This document shows, one piece after another, positions 57,802 through 64,000 of a stretch of 64,000 bases of DNA; position 1 is the stretch's first letter, and the number at the start of each line of letters is the position of its first letter. The translations under genes were made by a program, and so were the position numbers. The stretch lies in assembly GCA_963770865.1 (NCBI GenBank), contig CAVYRD010000012.1:283681-347680 (forward strand), given 5' to 3'. The notes beneath the pieces were generated by a model, which was not told the DNA's origin, searched no databases, and saw nothing but the letters and a program-made list of their open reading frames with translations. The stretch is from Miltoncostaea sp963770865. Its GTDB lineage: Bacteria; Actinomycetota; Thermoleophilia; Miltoncostaeales; Miltoncostaeaceae.

Positions 57802-59547
57802 CTAGAGGTGCCGCTCACCGCCGCCCCATCGCACGCGATAGAGCTCGAAGCGCCTGCGCCACCGGGCGGGCAGGTAGGGGATGCGGGCGAGCTCGGCCAG
57901 CAGGGACTGGTGATAGGCGCGGTAGTGCGCCGACGCGGGCCCGGAGCCGAGCTGGTAGCGGGTCGCTCCGCCCCCGAGGTCGTAGGCGGGCAGCCCCTCG
58001 TAGGCCGCCAGCGCTCCGGCCGTGACGCGCTCCCGGGCACGGTCGCGCAGTTCCGCCCACTCCGGGTGCGACCGGCTGAGCCGGTCGGCCTGGCGGGCGA
58101 AGCGACTGAGGCTGAGCACCGACTGCAGGAAGCCGTTCAGCACCCGGTCCTGGGTGCGGTACGCGTACTCGAGGTACCACGCGGAGCGAGCCCTGGCGTC
58201 GAGCACGACGCCCCCGTCGCGATGATCGACGAAGAAGGTGGAGAGGTACTGCTCGGCCACATGGCGCGCCGCATCGACCTCCCGGGCGTCGGCGTCCGGC
58301 GGCAGGGCCGGCACGATGAGGGCCAGGATGACGCCGGTCCCCATGGCATCCCGCCAGGGGGGCGGGTGCCCGTCCTCGGGCACGGTGAACAGGTTCTCGT
58401 TCACCCGGAACGGGCGGGTGCCGGCGTGGTCGAGGACCGACATCGCCACGATCTCGGAGACCGCCGCGCGGTAGCTCGCCATCGAGCCGTGGCGCAGCCG
58501 GTCGTTGAGCTCGGTGCCGGCGTGCACCCAGTTCGGGAAGAGCCCCTGGCCCGCATAGACGGTCCAGGTGAGCTCCGAGCCGGCCGGCCGGATGCGGGCG
58601 CGGTCGCCACCCGGCGCCCCGGCGGCGCGCCACAGGGCGTCGACCCGGCGGATCGCCGCCGCCTGGCCTCCGTCCGGGGCGCACGCCCGCGCCCGGCTGA
58701 AGGGCCGCAGGGCCGGGTCGATCACCTCGGTCGCGGCTGCGGGCACCCGCAGCGCGCGCCACGCCGATGCGTTGCCGGCGCGGTCGACGGCGCGGATCTC
58801 GACGATCCCCCCGGGCCGGGCGGCGAGCGACCAGGGCGGGCCTCGCACCGCCCCGGTCGCCTCGAGCGCGGAGCGTGCCTCGATGCCCAGGAAGCCCGAG
58901 AGCCCGTCGTGGGCCACGGCGTCGATCGCGACGGTGGCCCGGCGCCGGGAGGTGCCCGCGACCGCGCGGCCGCCGGGTGCGCAGACGAGCACCGGCTCCG
59001 ATGGCCGGGCGCGCGCGTCGCCGAGCACGGGCGGGGCGCGATCGAGGCTCACGCCGCCCACGCGATCAAAGCCCGGCAGGTGGTTGCCGCCGGCGTCGAG
59101 GAAGCGCACGAACACCTGCCGCAGGCCGTCGGGGCCCGCATCGTCGAGCCGCCATGAGAGGCGGGGCACGAGGGGCACGGAGACCGCGCCCGCGAAGTCG
59201 GGGACGTTCGCCAACTGGGCCTGGGTCGCGCCCCGGGGCCCGCGGAGATCGACCGACACGTCCGGGCGCGCGACAAAGCGCGCCCCGCCCTCGATCGCGA
59301 TCGCCGCGAGCTCGCGTGCGGGCGGCCCGGGGACGACATCGATCCGCGACGTGGCCGTCGTGGTGGCGCCGGAGGGGTCGGTCGCCTCCAGCACCACCTG
59401 GTACGTGCCCGCCAGTGCGAAGGGATGGCTGGTCGCCGCGCCGTCTGCGAAGCCTCCGTCGCCGAAGCGCCAGCGGAAGGTCAGCGGCTCACCCTCGGGG
59501 TCGGTGGACCCCCGGCCGTCGAGGGTGGCGAGCTCGCCGGCGACCAC
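57802..59547 (-). CDS. PKD-domain protein with D-glucuronyl C5-epimerase-like C-terminal domain
   Basis: This protein of at least 581 residues begins with a PKD domain (LDGRGSTDPEGEPLTFRWRF, GTYQVVLEATDPSGATTTAT), a middle beta-rich region (GARFVARPDVSVDLRGPRG; DRAGNASAWRALRVP), and a C-terminal helical domain. The last has TVYAGQGLFPNWVHAGTELN, FRVNENLFTVPEDGH, and AWYLEYAYRTQDRVLNGFLQ, a pattern of the glucuronyl C5-epimerase C-terminal family. Coding potential extends in frame to about 59619 but has no ATG, GTG or TTG and no signal peptide, so the N-terminus is lost or misread. The substrate would be an extracellular polysaccharide. Confidence 0.65.
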   Translation of the reverse strand: MVAGELATLDGRGSTDPEGEPLTFRWRFGDGGFADGAATSHPFALAGTYQVVLEATDPSGATTTATSRIDVVPGPPARELAAIAIEGGARFVARPDVSVDLRGPRGATQAQLANVPDFAGAVSVPLVPRLSWRLDDAGPDGLRQVFVRFLDAGGNHLPGFDRVGGVSLDRAPPVLGDARARPSEPVLVCAPGGRAVAGTSRRRATVAIDAVAHDGLSGFLGIEARSALEATGAVRGPPWSLAARPGGIVEIRAVDRAGNASAWRALRVPAAATEVIDPALRPFSRARACAPDGGQAAAIRRVDALWRAAGAPGGDRARIRPAGSELTWTVYAGQGLFPNWVHAGTELNDRLRHGSMASYRAAVSEIVAMSVLDHAGTRPFRVNENLFTVPEDGHPPPWRDAMGTGVILALIVPALPPDADAREVDAARHVAEQYLSTFFVDHRDGGVVLDARARSAWYLEYAYRTQDRVLNGFLQSVLSLSRFARQADRLSRSHPEWAELRDRARERVTAGALAAYEGLPAYDLGGGATRYQLGSGPASAHYRAYHQSLLAELARIPYLPARWRRRFELYRVRWGGGERHL

Positions 59548-59780
59548 CCGCTCCGGCGCCGTGAAGGTCGCGACCGGCGGTCCGTTCGCGAGGGCCGGCG
59601 TGGTGGAGATCGCTGCTCACTCGGCCGATTCGGGCGTGAGGCTCACCGGCCGACGATAGGCGATGGCCGCGTCGCCTGTCACCTGCGATCGCCCCCGCCT
59701 CGTCGCAGGTCGCGCGGCTCGGCGGAAAGGCCCGCGCGGCCGCGGGCCGGGGATCGGCGCGCCGGTATAGGCTCGCCGCC

Positions 59781-61211
59781 GTGTCGATCGCCTTCCCGAT
59801 GCAGCGCCTGCTGGAGCGCCCGAGCACCCTGATCCGGCGGATGATCGTGCTGGGCGGCGGGGGCGACCTGGCCGGGCGGCTGCTGCTGCCCGGTCTCGCG
59901 GGCCTCCTGTCACTCGGAAAGCTCCCCGACGGCTTCCGCCTGGTCGGCGTGGACCGCGAGGAGTGGGACGGCGAGGCCTTCCGCGAGCACGTGCGCCAGG
60001 CCGTCGCCGCGCACGGCGACGAGCGCGCCAAGGGCGCCGCGGCGGACTTCGCCGAGCTCTGCTCCTACGTGCACGGCGACGCCGGCGACCCCGGCGCGAT
60101 CACCGCGGCCCTCCACACCAGCGAGGGGCCGGCCGTCGTCTACCTGGCCCTGCCGCCGCAGGTCTTCGGCGCGGCCATCGGCGCCATCGCGGTCGCGCGC
60201 CTTCCCGAGGGCAGCGCCATCGTCATCGAGAAGCCGTTCGGCCACGACCTCGCCTCGGCCCAGGCGCTCAACAACCTGCTCGCCGGGGCGGCGCCCGAGA
60301 GCGCGATCCACCGGGTGGACCACTTCCTCGAGAAGCAGACGGTCCAGAACGTGCTCGGGCTGCGCTTCGCCAACCGCATCTTCGAGCCGATCTGGAACCG
60401 GGAGCACATCGAGCGGGTCGAGATCATCTGGGACGAGACGCTCGCCCTGGAGGGGCGCGCGAACTACTACGACCGCTCGGGCGCGCTGCGCGACATGATC
60501 CAGAACCACCTGCTTCAGGTGATGGCGCTGGTGGCCATGGAGGCGCCGCCCACCCTCCACGAGCGCGACCTGCGCGACCGCAAGGTCAACGTGCTGCGCG
60601 CGGTGCGCACGCCCACGCCGCAGGAGATCGCCAACGAGACCCTGCGCGCCCGCTACACGGCCGGCACCGCCCAGAACGGCCCGGTCCCCGCGTACGTCAA
60701 CGAGGACGGCGTGGACGGCTCCAAAGAGACAGAGACCTTCGCCGAGGTGACCCTCTACGTGGACAACTGGCGCTGGGCCGGCGTGCCGTTCGTGCTGCGC
60801 AGCGGAAAGGCCCTCGGCGACACCTGCCAGCACGTGGCGATCCACTTCCGCCCGGTGCCGCACCTCAGCTTCGACCACCACGCCCACGCCGAGCCCAACA
60901 TGCTGATCCTGGGCCTCGCCCCCGACCGCCTGGAGCTGGCGGTCAACATCAACGGCTCGGGCGACGCCTTCGACCTGGAGCAGACGACGCTGATCGCCGA
61001 GCTCGCGCCGCAGACGGTCTCGGCTTACGGCAAGGTGATCCTCGACGTCCTGCACTGCGACCCGACGCTGTCGATCCGCGGCGACGAGGCCGAGGAGTGC
61101 TGGCGCATCGTGCAGCCGGTCATGGAGGCCTGGGCCGCCGGCACGCCGCCGATCCAGGAGTACCCGGCCGGCTCCTCCGGGCCGACCGGGGCGCTCTGCA
61201 GCACCGCCTGA
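59781..61211 (+). CDS. zwf: Glucose-6-phosphate dehydrogenase
   Basis: This enzyme performs the first step of the oxidative pentose phosphate pathway: glucose-6-phosphate to 6-phosphogluconolactone with NADP+. The catalytic block IHRVDHFLEKQTVQNVLGLR contains the His-Asp pair; FANRIFEPIWNREHIERVEI follows. The nucleotide loop is VLGGGGDLAGRLLLPGL, where the usual GASGDL is replaced by GGGGDL. Other blocks are VIEKPFGHDLASAQALN and WAGVPFVLRSGKAL. The 476-residue length is normal. GTG start. Not next to opcA, pgl or tal, unlike many actinobacterial zwf genes. Confidence 0.92.
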   Translation: MSIAFPMQRLLERPSTLIRRMIVLGGGGDLAGRLLLPGLAGLLSLGKLPDGFRLVGVDREEWDGEAFREHVRQAVAAHGDERAKGAAADFAELCSYVHGDAGDPGAITAALHTSEGPAVVYLALPPQVFGAAIGAIAVARLPEGSAIVIEKPFGHDLASAQALNNLLAGAAPESAIHRVDHFLEKQTVQNVLGLRFANRIFEPIWNREHIERVEIIWDETLALEGRANYYDRSGALRDMIQNHLLQVMALVAMEAPPTLHERDLRDRKVNVLRAVRTPTPQEIANETLRARYTAGTAQNGPVPAYVNEDGVDGSKETETFAEVTLYVDNWRWAGVPFVLRSGKALGDTCQHVAIHFRPVPHLSFDHHAHAEPNMLILGLAPDRLELAVNINGSGDAFDLEQTTLIAELAPQTVSAYGKVILDVLHCDPTLSIRGDEAEECWRIVQPVMEAWAAGTPPIQEYPAGSSGPTGALCSTA

Positions 61212-61217
61212 GGCGGG

Positions 61218-61679
61218 TCAGCTCGCCGCGGCGCACCCCGGCGTGAGGTCGTCGGCGGCCTTGCGGAGGGGGACCGCCGCCGCCTTCAGCGCCGCGACCG
61301 CCGCCGCCGGCGACGCGCCGCTTCCGGAGAGATCCTTCGCCTGCGCCAGCACGCCCTGCCAGGCGGAGGCGAGCGCGGCGGTGTCGACGCCGGTCGCGTC
61401 CTTCGCCGAGGCGCGCAGGTTCCTCCACGCCGAGCCGAGGTTGGCGGCGGTGAGGGCCAGTTCGTTCAGCGACGTGCTCTTCGGGTCGAGCCCGGTCAGG
61501 TCGCCGGCCGCACGCCGGAACTCCGCCAGGTCGGCGCAGAAGGCGCCGTTGGCCGTCGTCTGGGCGGTGGTCGCCGGGCCGGCCCCCGGGTCGGAGCCGC
61601 CGCCCCCGCAGCCCGCCAGGACGAGCGCGACGAGGACGGCGGCCACCGGGAGCACCAACCACGAGGCGGCGCGTCGCAC
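61218..61679 (-). CDS. Small lipoprotein of unknown function
   Basis: This is a 153-residue lipoprotein. The N-terminal helix (SWLVLPVAAVLVALVLAGCG) ends in a lipobox LAGC, followed by a Gly/Ser linker and a helical domain containing two cysteines (GAFCADLAEFRRAAGDL; DLTPGCAAAS). GTG start. The layout resembles small Ala-rich lipoproteins of actinobacteria. Function unknown. Confidence 0.7.
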   Translation of the reverse strand: MRRAASWLVLPVAAVLVALVLAGCGGGGSDPGAGPATTAQTTANGAFCADLAEFRRAAGDLTGLDPKSTSLNELALTAANLGSAWRNLRASAKDATGVDTAALASAWQGVLAQAKDLSGSGASPAAAVAALKAAAVPLRKAADDLTPGCAAAS

Positions 61680-61687
61680 CGGCGGCC

Positions 61688-62173
61688 TCAGGCGGCCGGA
61701 AGGCCGAGGATCTCGCGCAGCTGCGCGAGCATCTTCTCCTCGCCCTCGCTGACCCGCACGGCGCCGATGCCGAGGAAGCCGCCCTCCTTGGCCGCCTCCG
61801 CCGCGTCCTGCGCGGCCTCGAGGATCCACGCGCGGAAGGTCGCCGCCTCCTCCGGGGTGGCCTTGGCGGCGAGGATGTCGTTCGTCTTCCGCAGCTCGTC
61901 AACGATCTGCTCGCGGGCCGTGGAGGCCTTCAGGTCGAGCTCCTTGACGACGTTGTGGTGCGACTGGGCCTGGGCGAGGGCGTCCTGCGAGACCGCGACC
62001 ACCAGTTCCTCGGTGCCGGGCGGCTTTCCGACCGCCTTCAGGCTCGCCATCGTCTCCTTGGTGAGCTCGATCGGCCCGCCCGGGTCGGCGAGCGTGACGG
62101 CGAAGCCGGCGACCTGGGGCGCGCGGCGCAGGGTGGCCCACTCCCCATCGGTGTAGTCGGCCTTCGTGGTCAT
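61688..62173 (-). CDS. Conserved hypothetical helical protein
   Basis: This is a 161-residue cytosolic-looking protein (TDGEWATLRRAPQVAGFAVT, EEAATFRAWILEAAQDAAEA, GGFLGIGAVRVSEGEE). The pattern resembles a widespread uncharacterised family with the ending GFLGIGGVRVSEAE. ATG with GAGAGGAG upstream. Nine bases separate it from the downstream lipoprotein gene, suggesting one operon. Confidence 0.65.
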   Translation of the reverse strand: MTTKADYTDGEWATLRRAPQVAGFAVTLADPGGPIELTKETMASLKAVGKPPGTEELVVAVSQDALAQAQSHHNVVKELDLKASTAREQIVDELRKTNDILAAKATPEEAATFRAWILEAAQDAAEAAKEGGFLGIGAVRVSEGEEKMLAQLREILGLPAA

Positions 62174-62245
62174 GACGCGTCTCCTCTCGAGGTGGGAGGC
62201 CATCATCGCCCTCCGTGGCGATGATGGTCGAGCCGTGAGGTGCGC

Positions 62246-63634
62246 CTACGGGACCGTGACGACCACCGCGCGCACCCGGGCCGCGCTCTTCGGTCCCTCG
62301 CTGTAGACGACCGCGCCCCGCCCGCCGCGTCCGAGGGCGAAGGCGGGCTCGCCCGTCAGCTGGGAGATGTGGAGGGCGTCCTCGGGCGCGCCGAAGGCGG
62401 CCTCGGTGACCAGGCGCCGGCTGCTCCAGAGGGTGCGCGACAGCCCGGGGGCCGGCCGCGTGCTGAAGACGACCTGGAGCGAGTGCGCGGTGGTGACGCC
62501 CACTCCGGCGACGATCGGTAGCGCGCCCGGGGTGGGGAGGACCGACGCCGGGTCCCACGCAGCCGTCGCCGTCGCGCCGGTCATCACCGTCACCTTCTCG
62601 TCGTCGCCGACCCACCCCAAGAGCGCCGTCCCCGACGCCGCGGCGATGCGCGCCCGGCCGAGGATGTGGGGAGGGAAGAACGGGTCGGACGTGACGCCGG
62701 CGATCGTCACGGGGCCGTCCGTCCACTTCCCCGCCGAGCTGCGCGTCATCGTGCCCGCGTTGGGGCCTTGGTCGTCGTCGTTGTTGACCGACTGGACGCC
62801 CATCGCCGTGCCGCCCGGCGCCGGCTGGATCGCCGATTGGGACGCACCGCGGCTGATCGCGCCCGCCGACTCCGACTTGCCGATGACGCCGGCCGGGGAG
62901 ATCTGCGCCGCGGTGGTCTCGAAGTCGCGGATGTCGTCGTCGCAGTCCCACCACGCCAGGACGCCGCCGTCCTTGCGCGCCGCGAGGTCGGTCCCGCTCT
63001 CGTTGGCGCAGCGGACGAAGCTCTTGGGGTGCTTGGGGTTCAGGGCCCGCGCCGGGCCGAAGGGCCTGCCGGGGAGGGCCAGCGCGACGTACGCCCGGCC
63101 GTCGAAGGCCGGCGGACGGTCCAGCGAGCGGGGCCCCTTGGCGACCCAGCCCACGGCGGCGAGGCCCGTGGGGGTGATCGTGACGTTGACCGCGCCGGAC
63201 GCGTCGAGCCCGCCGGGGTACGAGGTGATCCGGATCCTGGTGCCGGACGCCGAGATGAACGCCGCGTTGACGGTGCTCCGCCCGGCGGCGTCCCTGCTCC
63301 GCCAGCCGACGAGGACGCGGCGCCGCGTCCCGAGCGCGACCCGCACCCCCTGCACCGAGACGGTCGGCAGGCTGATCGTGATCGGGGCCGAGAACGCGCT
63401 CGCGCTGGCCGGACGGCGGGCGACCTGGACGGTCTCGCCCGCGGAGGTCCGCGCGCGCCAGGCCACGGCGAGGTCGCCGCGGGCGTTGGCGGCCGCCCAG
63501 GGCTGGAGGCCGGATGTCTTCACCGAGGACAGCGTCGCAGGCGCCGACCACCCCTCCGGGAGGGCGAGCGCAGGCGCCGCGCCCAGGCCCAGCACGGCGA
63601 CGGCGAGGAGGGAGGACGCGCGGTGTCTGGTCAT
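62246..63634 (-). CDS. Exported hypothetical protein with beta-propeller-like repeats
   Basis: This is a 462-residue protein with a signal peptide (LLAVAVLGLGAAPALALPEG). Repeats of strand-rich units (WAAANARGDLAVAWRARTSA; RVLVGWRSRDAAGRSTVNAA; KDGGVLAWWDCDDDIRD; ASGTALLGWVGDDEKV) with Gly-Trp cores fit a beta-propeller. Function unknown. ATG start; frame intact. Confidence 0.6.
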   Translation of the reverse strand: MTRHRASSLLAVAVLGLGAAPALALPEGWSAPATLSSVKTSGLQPWAAANARGDLAVAWRARTSAGETVQVARRPASASAFSAPITISLPTVSVQGVRVALGTRRRVLVGWRSRDAAGRSTVNAAFISASGTRIRITSYPGGLDASGAVNVTITPTGLAAVGWVAKGPRSLDRPPAFDGRAYVALALPGRPFGPARALNPKHPKSFVRCANESGTDLAARKDGGVLAWWDCDDDIRDFETTAAQISPAGVIGKSESAGAISRGASQSAIQPAPGGTAMGVQSVNNDDDQGPNAGTMTRSSAGKWTDGPVTIAGVTSDPFFPPHILGRARIAAASGTALLGWVGDDEKVTVMTGATATAAWDPASVLPTPGALPIVAGVGVTTAHSLQVVFSTRPAPGLSRTLWSSRRLVTEAAFGAPEDALHISQLTGEPAFALGRGGRGAVVYSEGPKSAARVRAVVVTVP

Positions 63635-63824
63635 GTCGCGAGTCTCCCCAGACGGCCGCCCCGCGCGCAATCGACCCGGGGGCGCACGTGATCCGCCGGT
63701 AAGCGGCGCCCCGCGCCTCACAGCCGATCCACAGGAGGGTCCCAGGCCGCGGCCACACGGGTCGGAGAGGATAGCCCCACGCCGGACGACCCCGCCGGCG
63801 CGAGGCGAGAAAGAGGAGCCCCAG

Positions 63825-64000
63825 ATGACCCAGGAGCGGACACGGCAGGTGGTCGAGGACGACCCCCACGACCACGACCGTGGCTTGGGGTTCGACATGT
63901 CCACCCTTATAAGCCGGCGCACGGCCCTCGGCCTCTTCGCCTTCAGCGGCGTTGCAGCCCTGGTGGGGTGCGGCTCCTCGTCGAGCGGATCGTCGGGGGC
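63825..64000 (+). CDS. Start of an intradiol-dioxygenase-like lipoprotein (3' partial)
   Basis: The first 58 residues only. DDPHDHDRGLGFDMSTLISR and RTALGLFAFSGVAALVGCGS show a twin-arginine signal with a lipobox (ALVGC). This N-terminus is typical of exported intradiol ring-cleavage dioxygenase-like proteins of actinobacteria; the catalytic domain lies outside the window. ATG with AGAGGAG upstream. The 190-base gap before it contains no other gene. Confidence 0.6.
   Translation, partial: MTQERTRQVVEDDPHDHDRGLGFDMSTLISRRTALGLFAFSGVAALVGCGSSSSGSSG

Overview
The window is very GC-rich, with many GTG starts, a few TTG starts, and genes packed head to tail with 4-base overlaps. Gene content points to a high-GC actinobacterium, most likely of the Thermoleophilia/Solirubrobacterales type. 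The clues are a PhoP-type PHO box before pst, a lone MauA-like protein with a MauE-thioredoxin fusion, paired HD-GYP genes, AddAB-type nucleases and DUF3427. This taxonomic call is an inference; no rRNA, tRNA or CRISPR was seen.

Layout. 1-2112: inositol monophosphatase (cut by the window edge), a DUF1624 membrane protein and a YdeI-family protein. 2113-2723: the only gene-free stretch over 300 bases, holding 31-bp tandem repeats and a pair of inverted multi-hairpin arms. 2724-4494 (minus): O-acetylhomoserine sulfhydrylase and a CoA-binding protein. 4540-8857: a PHO box followed by pstSCAB. 8833-15301 (minus): a gene set for ureide/biuret-like compounds (permease, two isochorismatase-fold hydrolases, GntR regulator, alpha/beta hydrolase, amidase) with shared TTGTATAC-type sites. 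15367-19849 (minus): aconitase and EttA. 19972-24314: ArsR plus zinc-type CDF exporter with a palindromic operator, small proteins, thioredoxin-TPR, a MenG-like methyltransferase and a membrane protein. 24386-26120: a lone GspE/PilB-type ATPase. 26891-34186: AddA/AddB-like recombination nuclease genes, then divergent dinB. 34235-37085: the MauE/thioredoxin fusion, MauA-like Tat substrate, and membrane/beta-propeller protein. 37113-41371 (minus): two HD-GYP paralogues, a small membrane protein, SSB and a DsbA-family oxidoreductase. 41432-44570: MarP-like protease, a small protein and a VanW-domain protein. 44571-49689: exported proteins, PAC2 and a thioester-domain surface protein. 49708-52800: a PLD-helicase-DUF3427 gene of different composition. 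52861-64000: an HD hydrolase, DUF429, an NAGPA-type glycosidase, a polysaccharide deacetylase, a PKD/C5-epimerase-like protein, G6PD, exported proteins, and the start of an intradiol-dioxygenase-like lipoprotein.

A general caution concerns about thirty single-base frame breaks, many in core genes (pstS, addA, addB, dinB, the sulfhydrylase). The protein continues cleanly in another frame, so they look like sequence errors rather than decayed genes. Several fall in the same local context (GTTC or GTTG). Where a gene is broken this way I give one span for the whole gene and the approximate break positions.

The most interesting candidates are the incomplete methylamine-dehydrogenase-like module (34235-37085), the biuret-type locus with its operators, and the covarying inverted hairpin element at 2329-2726.
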